In this document: piece after piece, positions 20,182 to 28,713 of the stretch
Layout: every line of letters begins with the position of its first letter
Numbering within the stretch: the stretch's first letter is position 1
Assembly (NCBI GenBank): GCA_024229395.1
Contig: JAAESM010000050.1
Span: forward strand, 314,758-378,757
Source: Planctomycetota bacterium
Lineage (GTDB): Bacteria > Planctomycetota > UBA1135
Reading direction: 5' to 3'
Length of the DNA: 64,000 nt
Position numbers and translations under genes: made by a program
Notes under the pieces: generated by a model
Seen by the model: the letters and a program-made list of their open reading frames with translations, nothing else
What the model was told of the DNA's origin: nothing
Databases searched by the model: none

Positions 20182-20443
20182 GGCGTCGTTGCCCGAAGTT
20201 GCGGGCGATGCCGATCAACCACGGCACCACCCGTTCTGGTCGTTGCAAGGTCGGCAGTCCCCGCCACGCGGCAAGCATCGTTTCCTGCATCAGGTCGTCG
20301 GCCTCTGAGGGTGGCACGAATGCCAGCAGAAAGGCGTGCACCTTGGCTGCGTGGCGTTGCAGTAGGACCGAAAACGCCTCTCGGTCGCCGTCCTTTGCGG
20401 CGGCGACCAAGGCGAAATCGGAGTTCGAATCAGGCTTTGGCAA
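20182..20443 (-). pseudogene. ECF-type RNA polymerase sigma factor, region 2 only
   Basis: The N-terminal 80 residues are a good sigma-70 region 2: DFALVAAAKDGDREAFSVLL, then DDLMQETMLAAWRG and VVPWLIGIARNFG. Region 4, the DNA-binding helix-turn-helix, is absent. Directly after IARNFG the frame runs into sequence that codes for the FecR-like protein in another frame; the open frame formally continues to 19886 but is a shadow. The simplest reading is a deletion that removed region 4 together with the start of the FecR gene. The first 14 bases overlap the end of the upstream secreted-protein gene, so the original operon order is preserved. Confidence 0.65.
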
Positions 20444-21168
20444 TCCTTTTGGTCAACAGGGAGACCAGTTCATCATTAGACTCCGCGCCGTAGAAGCGCT
20501 TGCCGCACAGCACCAGATTGGTGGAAGCCAAACTATCGTTGTCTCCGGCGAGTTCAGCAGCCTTCAGGAAGTGGCGGAAGATTACTTGATCATCCTTTGC
20601 CGACATCCACATGCCCAATGCAGTGCCAAGATGCATGGCTGCATCGGCCTTGCCCCATTGCATGGCGCGCGTCAGTTCCTGTTTGCCGGAACCAAAGTGG
20701 TCGCCCAACTCACGATCCCAATCCAGTTGTTCCAGGGCCGCCAAAGCAAAGCCAAGGTCAAACAAGCGCGGCGCAGTCTGCGCTTCAGTCGCAGCTTTTG
20801 CACCAAAATGGGGCTCCAAGGCACGCGCACGTAACATCGCGATCAAGCTCTCAACACCCAGCTTCTTTTGTGCCAGGCTGAGCTTATCCTTCTTGCGACT
20901 GAAGCCTGTGGTGTAAACCACAGCGCGGCGGATGGTCTCCATATGCACCAAAGTGCTGGAGTCAGCATCGAGGATTCGTATGACCTCGGCATTCAAGGTC
21001 GCCAGGTCGAAATCATGATCGATTCCGAAAGGTCCCTCCTTCCACGGCAGGCTCTCGGCCTTACCAATTTCGAAGGGCTGGCAAATCGCCGGGGGGGCCG
21101 AGCAGGGCGTCGGCATCAACAGCTGCTCCGTGAGCAGTGGCAGACAAGGTTAAAGCAAAAAGAAACAC
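20430..21168 (-). pseudogene. Secreted protein of unknown function with a one-base frameshift in a C7 tract
   Basis: The long frame (to 20430) covers about 225 residues with no recognised domain; it is helical and contains SLIAMLRARALEPHFG and KADAAMHLGTALGMWMSAKDD, which suggests TPR/Sel1-like repeats. Its own N-terminus is poor. A GTG at 21166-21168, with GGAGG seven bases upstream, starts a proper signal peptide (MFLFALTLSATAHGA) in a different frame that joins the long frame if one C is removed from the seven-base tract at 21091-21097. So either the gene is frameshifted or the assembly has a homopolymer error. The gene precedes the sigma factor gene on the same strand. Confidence 0.6.
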
Positions 21169-21240
21169 GGCACCTCCAGGTTACACACAAGTTGGAGACG
21201 ATGGTCTCCGCTATCAAGTGCGCTGAGGAGGTGCCGTGTT
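21164..21240 (-). promoter_or_regulatory. 14-bp perfect inverted repeat overlapping the RBS and start codon, followed by a T run
   Basis: On the minus strand AACACGGCACCTCC (21240-21227) is exactly complementary to GGAGGTGCCGTGTT (21177-21164). The downstream arm contains the Shine-Dalgarno GGAGG and the GTG start of the secreted-protein gene, and runs directly into TCTTTTT. The 49-base loop holds a second hairpin (GGAGAC/GTCTCC). It can be read as an intrinsic terminator for the ALDH7 gene with a long loop, or as an RNA switch that hides the next gene's start. The perfect repeat is directly visible; the role is inferred. Confidence 0.55.
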
Positions 21241-21269
21241 AACGACTTTCTCGGCTATTTCTTCAACGA

Positions 21270-22820
21270 TTAGTCGACATCAAACGAAATTCCTTGTGCC
21301 AGTGGCAGTTCGGAGCTCCAGTTGACCGTGTTGGTCTGACGGCGCATGTAAGCCTTCCAGGAGTCGGAGCCGGATTCGCGGCCGCCACCGGTTTCCTTCT
21401 CACCACCGAATGCACCACCAATCTCAGCACCGGAAGTACCAATGTTGACGTTGGCGATACCGCAGTCACTACCGATCGCTGACAAGAAGCGCTCGGCGTG
21501 TTGCATGTTCATGGTGAAGATTGCCGACGACAGACCTTGTGGCACATCGTTGTGCTTGGCGATGGCATCGTCAAGGTCATCGACCTCGATGATGTAAAGC
21601 AAAGGACCGAAAGTCTCATCCTGTACCACTTGCCACTCGTTCTGAGCAGTGGCAATACATGGAGTCATGTAGGAACCGCCTTCGCAACCCTCTGGCTGGT
21701 AGCGCTCGCCACCGCAGAGGATCTCGCCGCCCATTTCCTTGACCTTCTCGATCGAATCGAGCGTGTCTTGGACTGCGCCATCGTCGATCATTGGACCCAT
21801 CAGGGTGTTTGGATCGAGCGGGTGACCGATGTTGACCTTGGAGTAAAGCTCCAGCAAGCGGTTGACCACTTGATCACGCACGCTCTTCTGCACCAAGACG
21901 CGACGCGTTGAGGTGCAACGCTGACCAGCAGTACCGACGGCGCCGAACATGATCGCGCGGCAAGCCATTTCCAGGTCGGCATCTTCGAGTACGACCACGG
22001 CGTTGTTACCACCAAGCTCAAGGATCGCACGGCCGTATCGCTGTGCGAGTTTCTCAGCGACGCGTTTGCCCATTGCGCAAGAACCAGTTGCCGAGATCAG
22101 TGGTGCGCGCTTATCACTGAGCAGCAACTCACCGACTTCCGAACCGCGGCCCGCTGCCAGCGAGATCACTGCACCGAAACCGACAGGCTCAAGAACCTTG
22201 GCAGCGACCTTGGTCATGGCGATCGCGGTCAAAGGAGTCTTCGATGAAGGCTTCCACAAGCAGGAGTCGCCACAGATCAATGCCAGTGCCGAGTTCCATG
22301 CCCAAACGGCGGATGGGAAGTTGAAGGCGGAGATCACGCCGACCACACCGAGTGGATGCCACTGCTCGCGCATGGCGTGCTGTGGGCGCTCAGAGTGCAT
22401 CGACAAGCCGTACATCATGCGCGACTGGCCAACGGCGAAATCGCAGATGTCGATCGCCTCTTGCACCTCACCAAGGCCTTCTTGGTAAATCTTGCCCATT
22501 TCCAAGGAAACCAACTTACCCAGTGGCTCCTTGTACTTGCGCAGCTGCTCGCCGATCTGGCGCACGTATTCGCCACGCAGAGGAGCAGGCAGTTCGCGCC
22601 AACGCAGGAATGCGTCGTGTGCGGCGGCAGCGACCTTTTCATAGTCGCCGGCGTCGGCCTGCTTCACGGTACCGATCTTTTCGCCGGTAGCGGGAGCGTA
22701 GACATCAAGAATGGAGCCGGAGCAAGAAAGCCACTCGCCACAATAGGCGCCAGCTTGCTCACCTTCGAGGCCGAGCTCCTTGAGGAAAGATAGATCCGAA
22801 GAGGTCGCGGTGGGTGTCAT
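21270..22820 (-). CDS. ALDH7-family aldehyde dehydrogenase (alpha-aminoadipic semialdehyde dehydrogenase-like)
   Basis: 516-residue NAD(P)-dependent aldehyde dehydrogenase. The cofactor fold includes VVGVISAFNFPSAVWAWN. The catalytic Glu is in LELGGNNAVV, and the nucleophile Cys is in AGQRCTSTRR. The sequence around the active site and the tail (FGGEKETGGGRESGSDSW) match the antiquitin/ALDH7 subgroup, which oxidises alpha-aminoadipic semialdehyde in lysine breakdown and also other semialdehydes. It is cytoplasmic. No lysine-degradation partner gene is present nearby, so the exact substrate is open. Confidence 0.92.
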   Translation of the reverse strand: MTPTATSSDLSFLKELGLEGEQAGAYCGEWLSCSGSILDVYAPATGEKIGTVKQADAGDYEKVAAAAHDAFLRWRELPAPLRGEYVRQIGEQLRKYKEPLGKLVSLEMGKIYQEGLGEVQEAIDICDFAVGQSRMMYGLSMHSERPQHAMREQWHPLGVVGVISAFNFPSAVWAWNSALALICGDSCLWKPSSKTPLTAIAMTKVAAKVLEPVGFGAVISLAAGRGSEVGELLLSDKRAPLISATGSCAMGKRVAEKLAQRYGRAILELGGNNAVVVLEDADLEMACRAIMFGAVGTAGQRCTSTRRVLVQKSVRDQVVNRLLELYSKVNIGHPLDPNTLMGPMIDDGAVQDTLDSIEKVKEMGGEILCGGERYQPEGCEGGSYMTPCIATAQNEWQVVQDETFGPLLYIIEVDDLDDAIAKHNDVPQGLSSAIFTMNMQHAERFLSAIGSDCGIANVNIGTSGAEIGGAFGGEKETGGGRESGSDSWKAYMRRQTNTVNWSSELPLAQGISFDVD

Positions 22821-22892
22821 GGACCGCCCATTCTATCGGCGTCGCCCCCATTTCGCGCTACCTTTGGTAGGCTGGAGTGCCCCTTCCCAAAC

Positions 22893-25313
22893 ATGGATAC
22901 CCTCTCTCTCCTCATCCTCAGCCTTTGCCTCAGTCAGGGTGCGCCCAGCGCCCCTGCCACAAAGGACCTCGTCAAGATTCCAGTCGCCAGTGTGGCTGAA
23001 TATCAGCAGCTGCAAAATCTGCTCAGCGATGTCGACGACCACCAGGCCATCGGCAATACCGGTATGGCTCGCGCTTATGCCACCGATGCCGAACAGGCCC
23101 TCTTGACTGCTGCCAGCATCCCCTTCACGGTGGAGATCGAGGACTTGCAGTCCTACTACGCCGCACGCGCAGCTACGGAGCTCGGTCAGGGCTCGGCCTT
23201 CTTGTCAGTCGGTTCCATGGGCGGCTTCCGCACCTTGGCCGAAATCGGCACAGAGATGGACCGATTGGCTTCCACCTACCCGGCAATCTGCTCGCCGAAG
23301 TTCAGCGTAGGCACCACCATCGAAGGCCGCGACATCTGGGCCATGCGCATCAGCACCACGCCCGGCGTTCACGACCCGAACAAGGCCATCGGTTGGTACG
23401 ACGCCATGCACCACTCGCGCGAACCAATGTCCGGCGAGTCGCTGTTGATGTTCGCCGATGAGATCCTCTCCGGCTACGGCTCCGATGCCGACGCCACCCG
23501 CCTGGTGGAAACGCGCAACCTGCTTTTCATTCCCTGCTCCAATCCTGATGGCTATGAGCACAACCGCCAGATCGCTCCGAACGGTGGCGGCATGTGGCGC
23601 AAGAATCGTCGCAACAATCAAGACGGTACGTATGGTGTCGACTTGAACCGCAACTACGACTGGGAATGGGGTCCGCAGTGGTCAGGTTCGAGCAGCAACA
23701 CTTCGAGTGAGACTTACCGCGGTACTGCGCCGTTCTCCGAGCCAGAGACCACCGCACTCGCTGCTTTGATGGCCACCATGCCACCGAAGATGTCGATGTC
23801 GGTCCACACCTACAGCGACCTGATGCTCTACCCATGGGGTTACAACACCATCGTTACGCCAAACGATGCCCTGTACCGCGAGTTCGGCCAGTCCTTCACT
23901 GCCAATAACGGTTGGCCTTACGGCACCATCTGGCAAGTGCTGTACATCGCCAACGGCGGCAGCGTCGACTACCACTACGGTGAGTTCGGCACGATTGCAT
24001 TCACGCCAGAGATCGGTGGCGATAGCGATGGCTTCTGGCCAGCACCTTCGCGCATTCCTGCCCTCTACGCCGATGTCCAACCCTCCTATCTGGAGACCGC
24101 CAAGTCGACTGGTTCTTGGGCGCAAGTCGAAGACTATGTTTGGACCGAGATCAGCGGCGATGGCGACGCTTGGCAAGAAGCCGGTGAGTCTTGGGGTTTG
24201 CAGTTGCAGATGAAGAACATCGGCCTGGAGGCTTTGGATGTAGACTTCGACCTGACTTCGACGAGCTCGCACCTCAGTGTTTCGGGTCTGCCAACCACCC
24301 TGCAGATCAACCCACGCAGCAGTGCTGTAAGCGCGAGCTTCCAGATTGACTTCGCTGCCAACGCACCAAGCGGTCAACCACTGCCTCTGCAGCTTGGCCT
24401 GGATTACGACGGTTGGATCAGCAGCAATGACATCTTCATCACCCTTGGTCGTCAGCGCGTATTGATGCGCGATCAAATGGAAGCCAGCGATTTCGGTTGG
24501 AGCAGCAATGTACAAACCAACTGGTCGTGGGAACGCGCCAACCCGCAAGGCACTTCCTCAAGCGGCTCCGATGTCCAACCTGAAGACGACCACACTCCTA
24601 GTGGAAGCTTGTGCTGGGTCACCGGTGCAGCAGCTGGCGGTAGCGTCGGCGCCAACGATGTCGATGGCACGGCGATCCTGACTTCGCCAATCTTCAACTT
24701 GGATGGCCACAACAACGCCACATTGAACTACGCACGTTGGTACGCCAACCGTGCAGGCAGTGGCTTGGATGACAGTTGGGTCAGTGAGTTGAGTAACGAT
24801 GGAGGCGCCAGCTGGGTCGCTCTGGAGAACCTTAGTGATACCGGTTCTGCTTGGCGTGATACCGAAGTCGCTCTGCATGGAGTGCTTCCCTTCACGAATC
24901 AGATGCGCTTGCGTTTCATCGTTGCCGATGAGCCCAACAACGACATCACCGAAGGCTTGCTCGATGACCTCGAGATTCGCACGCTGCAAGGCGCACCGAC
25001 TTTGGGCCTGTGGGGTGAATCGCAAGTAGGCGAGACCATCCGTTTCACCATCGATGGCGATCCGGGTGCCAGCTTCAGCCTCGCTTGGGGCTTGAACACG
25101 CACAGCGGAAACACCTATCCAGGCATTGAAGGAAGCCTGTTCCTGACCGCACCGCAGATCTTCTTGACCGGAAGTTGCGCTGCCGACGGCGTTGCCATCC
25201 GTGACATGACCGTGCCAGCAAACGTCGCAGGTCGCACCGTTTACTTGCAAGGTGTGGTCGGTCAGGGAACGCCAAGCGCGGCCTTCACGACCGTGACCAG
25301 CGCCTCCTTCTAG
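22893..25313 (+). CDS. Secreted M14 zinc carboxypeptidase
   Basis: 806 residues with a signal peptide (MDTLSLLILSLCLSQGAPSA). The peptidase domain spans roughly residues 110-405. Zinc ligands are the HxxE in AMHHSREPMS and a later His in SVHTYSDLMLYPWG. NPDGYEHN and VDLNRNYDWEWG give the substrate Arg/Asn-Arg region, and FTPEIGGDSDGFWP supplies the catalytic Glu. The C-terminal half (about 400 residues) has beta-rich segments with no motif I recognise, probably Ig- or jelly-roll-like, including a region (GTAILTSPIFNLDGHNN) typical of MAM/immune-inhibitor-type beta domains. It likely digests extracellular protein. Confidence 0.9.
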   Translation: MDTLSLLILSLCLSQGAPSAPATKDLVKIPVASVAEYQQLQNLLSDVDDHQAIGNTGMARAYATDAEQALLTAASIPFTVEIEDLQSYYAARAATELGQGSAFLSVGSMGGFRTLAEIGTEMDRLASTYPAICSPKFSVGTTIEGRDIWAMRISTTPGVHDPNKAIGWYDAMHHSREPMSGESLLMFADEILSGYGSDADATRLVETRNLLFIPCSNPDGYEHNRQIAPNGGGMWRKNRRNNQDGTYGVDLNRNYDWEWGPQWSGSSSNTSSETYRGTAPFSEPETTALAALMATMPPKMSMSVHTYSDLMLYPWGYNTIVTPNDALYREFGQSFTANNGWPYGTIWQVLYIANGGSVDYHYGEFGTIAFTPEIGGDSDGFWPAPSRIPALYADVQPSYLETAKSTGSWAQVEDYVWTEISGDGDAWQEAGESWGLQLQMKNIGLEALDVDFDLTSTSSHLSVSGLPTTLQINPRSSAVSASFQIDFAANAPSGQPLPLQLGLDYDGWISSNDIFITLGRQRVLMRDQMEASDFGWSSNVQTNWSWERANPQGTSSSGSDVQPEDDHTPSGSLCWVTGAAAGGSVGANDVDGTAILTSPIFNLDGHNNATLNYARWYANRAGSGLDDSWVSELSNDGGASWVALENLSDTGSAWRDTEVALHGVLPFTNQMRLRFIVADEPNNDITEGLLDDLEIRTLQGAPTLGLWGESQVGETIRFTIDGDPGASFSLAWGLNTHSGNTYPGIEGSLFLTAPQIFLTGSCAADGVAIRDMTVPANVAGRTVYLQGVVGQGTPSAAFTTVTSASF

Positions 25314-25344
25314 GAAGGATCAACACACGCATTCGTTGCAAATC

Positions 25345-25378
25345 ACGCGCGCGGCAGCTTCCAAGCGGCCGCGCGCGT
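25345..25378. repeat. GC-rich 10-bp inverted repeat upstream of exonuclease III
   Basis: ACGCGCGCGG (25345-25354) and CCGCGCGCGT (25369-25378) can form a perfect ten-pair stem around a 14-base loop, between the M14 peptidase stop and the exonuclease start (25390). No T run follows, so a factor-independent terminator is not certain; it may act as an mRNA-stabilising or attenuating hairpin. Confidence 0.5.
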
Positions 25379-25389
25379 AGACTGCCGCA

Positions 25390-26172
25390 ATGCGCGCCAT
25401 CAGTTGGAATGTCAACTCACTGCGCACTCGTTTCGAACGGGTGCTGGGTGTCCTCGAACGTCATCAGCCAGACCTGCTGTGCCTTCAGGAGACCAAGGTT
25501 CAAGATGAGCAGTTCCCCGAAGAAGCCTTGCGGGAAGCCGGCTACTTTTCGGCCTTTCACGGGCAGAAGACCTATAACGGCGTTGCGCTGCTGAGCAAGA
25601 AACCTGTTTCCGATGTGCGCAATGGCTTCCCCGGCGATCCGGCGCCGGAACAAGCGCGCGTAATCTCTTGCGTGTTGGACGGAATCCGTTTCGTCAATGT
25701 CTATGTGATCAATGGCAAAGCACTCGGCACCGACAAGTTCGAGCTGAAGATGCAATGGTTGGATGCACTCACCGAGTGGCTTGGTAGCTTCGACAAAAAT
25801 GAGGCGCTAGTTGTGCTTGGCGACTTCAACATCGCACCCGATGAACGTGATGTGCATGACGTCGACAAATGGCGCGGCAAGATTCACTTCTCTGCTGAGG
25901 AGCATGAGAAACTCGCCGCAATGACTGCCCTCGGGTTGACCGACATGTACCGGGAATTCCACACAGAAGGTGGTTTGTTCTCGTGGTGGGACTATCGCGG
26001 CGGCGCATTTCCGCGCGATTTCGGCCTGCGCATCGATTTGGCGCTGGGCAGTCCAGCGGCCGTGAAACGCTGTACTGGCGCGCTTTTGGACCGAGATGAG
26101 CGTAAAAAGGGCGATTGGGAGGCCAAACCCAGCGATCACGTGCCCCTAAACCTGGATTTTGACCCGGCTTAG
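25390..26172 (+). CDS. xth: Exodeoxyribonuclease III
   Basis: AP endonuclease and 3'-5' exonuclease for base-excision repair, 260 residues as usual for ExoIII. Motifs in order: ISWNVNSLRTR, LLCLQETKVQDEQFP with the metal Glu, VYVINGKAL, VVLGDFNIAPDERDVHD with catalytic Asp/Asn, LRIDLALGSP, and the terminal SDHVPLNLDF with the catalytic Asp-His pair. It is cytoplasmic and free-standing between the M14 peptidase and the pilin pair. Confidence 0.96.
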   Translation: MRAISWNVNSLRTRFERVLGVLERHQPDLLCLQETKVQDEQFPEEALREAGYFSAFHGQKTYNGVALLSKKPVSDVRNGFPGDPAPEQARVISCVLDGIRFVNVYVINGKALGTDKFELKMQWLDALTEWLGSFDKNEALVVLGDFNIAPDERDVHDVDKWRGKIHFSAEEHEKLAAMTALGLTDMYREFHTEGGLFSWWDYRGGAFPRDFGLRIDLALGSPAAVKRCTGALLDRDERKKGDWEAKPSDHVPLNLDFDPA

Positions 26173-26273
26173 CCTCAAGGCGGCTCGTTTCTTCTCCGAT
26201 AACGTATTTGGACGCCTAAATTGCAATCACTCGGTTGCTGAGATTCTAGGACCCCAAAGAAACGAAACAGAAC

Positions 26274-26765
26274 ATGAAACGAACCTCCCAATCAGGCTTT
26301 ACAATCATCGAGATGTTGATTGTGGTCACGATTTTGGCCATGCTTGCCGGAATCCTATTGCCAGTACTCGAAGACGCAGCACTGTCTTCCCGTGATGCAC
26401 GTCGTTCTTCTGACTTGAAGAGCATGCAGGCAGCACTGGAAAGCTATAAGCGCGTCAACGGCACCTACCCAGATACTGGTGGTGCTTTCCAAGGCGATGC
26501 ACCGACTTACGGTGGCTTGCTTTACGATGCTGCAGGCTACTGCCCAGGTCTGGTACCTGACTACCTTCCTGCCCTGCCGAAGGATCCAAGCCCAGATATT
26601 CCAAACGCGACCACCGGTGGCTACATGTACAGCTCTGATGGCGTCGACTTCAAGTTCGTCTGTAACGAAGGTCCTGAGACTTTCCCTGCAGGTAACCCTT
26701 TCTACGATCCAACCCGTGCTGCAACCGCATGGCAGATTAGCTCTCCTGGGGGCTACAACTGGTAG
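26274..26765 (+). CDS. GspG-like type II secretion pseudopilin, copy 1
   Basis: 163 residues. A short basic leader ends at the prepilin-peptidase site: KRTSQSG then FTIIEMLIVVTILAMLAG, with the conserved Glu at mature position 5. A polar helix follows (RRSSDLKSMQAALESYKRVNG) and a GspG-type globular part (TYPDTGGAF, DYLPALPKDP, GGYMYSSDGVDFKF). The chain has two Cys that could pair. The C-terminus ISSPGGYNW is nearly identical to copy 2. It may be the major pseudopilin of a type II secretion system whose other genes lie elsewhere. Confidence 0.88.
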   Translation: MKRTSQSGFTIIEMLIVVTILAMLAGILLPVLEDAALSSRDARRSSDLKSMQAALESYKRVNGTYPDTGGAFQGDAPTYGGLLYDAAGYCPGLVPDYLPALPKDPSPDIPNATTGGYMYSSDGVDFKFVCNEGPETFPAGNPFYDPTRAATAWQISSPGGYNW

Positions 26766-26798
26766 AACCTTTGGGAACTCGATAACCGAGTAAACCGG

Positions 26799-26835
26799 AA
26801 TCGTCGGCTCTTCGGAATCGGCGATTTCTTTTTTT
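26799..26835 (+). terminator. Rho-independent terminator after pilin copy 1
   Basis: AATCGTCG (26799-26806) pairs with CGGCGATT (26819-26826) with one wobble pair, and a run of T (26828-26835) follows. It separates the two pilin genes, implying that copy 2 has its own promoter or is expressed at a lower level. Confidence 0.7.
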
Positions 26836-26906
26836 ATGGGCCTTCCCGAGCAGCTGACGTGATAACAGCTATCTGCCCTTAACCAAGCACCTATCCAAGC
26901 CGATAA

Positions 26907-27425
26907 ATGATGAAGATGAGGATCACCTCCCCACATCAGACGCAGACACGCCAAGGCTTCACCATCATCGAGATGCTAATCGTGGTCACGATTCTTGCAC
27001 TCCTAGCAGGCATCCTGGCTCCGCTTCTCGCCGACGAAGCGGAGAACGCTCGTGACGGCCGACGTGGCGCCGACCTGCGCTCGGTTGCCTCAACCTTGGC
27101 GCACTACAAGCAGGTCAATGGAGTCTATCCAGATACCGGAGGTGCTTGGCAGGGCGACGCTGGCGCATACGGCGGTTTCGGCTATGGCGTGGGTGGTTAC
27201 ATCCCGAGCGTAGTCCCGGACTACCTCCCCTTCCTACCGAAAGATCCGAACCCGATCTTCCCGACCTCGGGAACTGGCGGTTATATGTACCGCTCGAACG
27301 GCTCGGACTACAAGTTCGTGCTGAATGACACGCCGTCGGAATACTACGCCAGTAACCCCTTCTACGACCCTACGCGCCCATTGACGGGCTGGCAGGTGTC
27401 GTCGCCAGGCGGCTACAACTGGTAG
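26907..27425 (+). CDS. GspG-like type II secretion pseudopilin, copy 2
   Basis: 172 residues. The prepilin site is TRQG then FTIIEMLIVVTILALLAG, with mature Glu5. It is strongly similar to copy 1 throughout (VNGVYPDTGGAW, QGDAGAYGG, DYLPFLPKDPNP, GGYMYRSNGSDYKF, NPFYDPTRP) and has the same tail VSSPGGYNW. Copy 2 lacks the two Cys of copy 1. Tandem duplication with divergence is the obvious origin. Several starts lie close together (ATGATGAAGATG); the first is taken. Confidence 0.88.
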   Translation: MMKMRITSPHQTQTRQGFTIIEMLIVVTILALLAGILAPLLADEAENARDGRRGADLRSVASTLAHYKQVNGVYPDTGGAWQGDAGAYGGFGYGVGGYIPSVVPDYLPFLPKDPNPIFPTSGTGGYMYRSNGSDYKFVLNDTPSEYYASNPFYDPTRPLTGWQVSSPGGYNW

Positions 27426-27461
27426 TGGTTACGCTCTGCAGCCAGAGGTGTAGACTCTGGC

Positions 27462-28697
27462 ATGTTATTGATTGCGCTGGCCATGACGGTGTTCCAGGGC
27501 CCACCTGAGGTTCCTGGTGATTTATTGACCACCACAAAAGGGCGTGAATACAGCGGAGTGCTGTTGCTCGAAACCGAGGAAACCATCTTCCTGGGCCAGG
27601 GCTCTAAGACCAAGGAGTTCAAGCGCGAAAAGGTGCAATCCATCACCGGGCCGCGCGCGAGTTATGGCTTGTATGTAGACAAGCTCGAGTGGGTTTACGC
27701 GCAGGCGTCGCCATCCAAAGACGCGGTCAAGTTGGCTACGTGGTGCAAAACTAACGGCCTGATGCGCGATGCCGAGATTCATTACTGGCAAGCGCTGGTC
27801 AAGGATCCGGAAAACGCCGCCGCGCATAAGGCGCTAGGTCACCGTCAGTCGGGCGATACATGGCAGGCCCCGATCGCCGGCAGTCAATGGCGCGACATGG
27901 AGGGCTTGGACAAGTGGCATAGTCAGAAGGAAAACCCTTGGGTGTTTTACACCGCGCACTTCAACGTCAAAGCCAATGGCCCACTGGCAGATGTGCTGCG
28001 CGCAGTCGCGCATCTGGAATTACTCTACGCGCGTTATTACGACGCCCTTCAGGACATGGGTGGCATCTTTGAACTGCGCCAACCGATTCAGGTGCGCATC
28101 TATCCCGATCGCAAATCTGGCTATGCCGAGGTCTCGGCGAATACCTTCGGTTACTTCGATCGCGAGAGTGAGATCATCAACACTTGGTTGCATGAGAAAC
28201 GCGCCGTCAACCTAGTACGCCTGACTTGCCATGCGCTGCAGTTTCGCTGTGTGACCGAAACCGCCAACGCGCGGCCCGAGGATTATCCCGGTTGGTTGAA
28301 TGAAGGCATTGCCACTTACTTCGAAGCTTCATTCACCGAAAACGAAGGCTTGTCGGATTTCTTCTTCGATCGCATGGATTCCAATTGGATGCGCGTCCAC
28401 CACGAGGCCAAAGAGCCACTCGAGTTGGATCAAGTCCTCAACCTGCGGATCAGCATGGCTGATCGCGGCGACTCGCAACTAGCCTTCGCGCAGTCCTACA
28501 GCTTGTTCTACTTCCTGCTGCACAACGAGGAACTGCCGATCATGAGTGGCTTCAAGGAATACCTGCATCAGGTCTTCCACGGCAAGTCGTCCAGTTCGAT
28601 CTTCAAGAAGTCGTTCAAAAAGAAGACCTATAAGGAACTGGAAAAAAAATGGGCCGACTTCGTGGAGAAGTCGGCCCTGAGGAATCAGATGAAGTAG
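27462..28697 (+). CDS. Exported gluzincin-like protein with degenerate HExxH motif
   Basis: 411 residues with a short hydrophobic leader (MLLIALAMTVFQG). The C-terminal half (about residues 190-330) resembles the peptidase-MA/DUF1570-type gluzincin fold: IYPDRKSGYAEVS, GYFDRESEIIN, then PGWLNEGIATYFEASF where the third metal-ligand Glu would lie. The expected HExxH is LTCHALQF: His257 is kept but Glu became Ala and the second His became Phe. The protein is therefore probably not a zinc protease; it may bind peptide or serve structurally. The last codons also contain the terminator of the convergent aldolase gene. Confidence 0.75.
   Translation: MLLIALAMTVFQGPPEVPGDLLTTTKGREYSGVLLLETEETIFLGQGSKTKEFKREKVQSITGPRASYGLYVDKLEWVYAQASPSKDAVKLATWCKTNGLMRDAEIHYWQALVKDPENAAAHKALGHRQSGDTWQAPIAGSQWRDMEGLDKWHSQKENPWVFYTAHFNVKANGPLADVLRAVAHLELLYARYYDALQDMGGIFELRQPIQVRIYPDRKSGYAEVSANTFGYFDRESEIINTWLHEKRAVNLVRLTCHALQFRCVTETANARPEDYPGWLNEGIATYFEASFTENEGLSDFFFDRMDSNWMRVHHEAKEPLELDQVLNLRISMADRGDSQLAFAQSYSLFYFLLHNEELPIMSGFKEYLHQVFHGKSSSSIFKKSFKKKTYKELEKKWADFVEKSALRNQMK
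28642..28677 (-). terminator. Intrinsic terminator of fbaB embedded in the convergent gene's coding end
   Basis: GGGCCGACTTC (28651-28661) and GAAGTCGGCCC (28667-28677) form a perfect 11-bp stem with a five-base loop. On the minus strand it is followed by an A and then eight T (complement of 28642-28649). It lies inside the last 20 codons of the plus-strand gene, where AAA/GAA-rich coding supplies the T tract for the opposite strand. Confidence 0.8.
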
Positions 28698-28713
28698 CCG
28701 CGGCTACCGATCC

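Noticed and set aside
19806-20834. 342-codon plus-strand frame across the sigma/FecR locus
   Set aside because: It crosses three minus-strand genes with clear domains and has low-complexity Arg/Pro-rich text.
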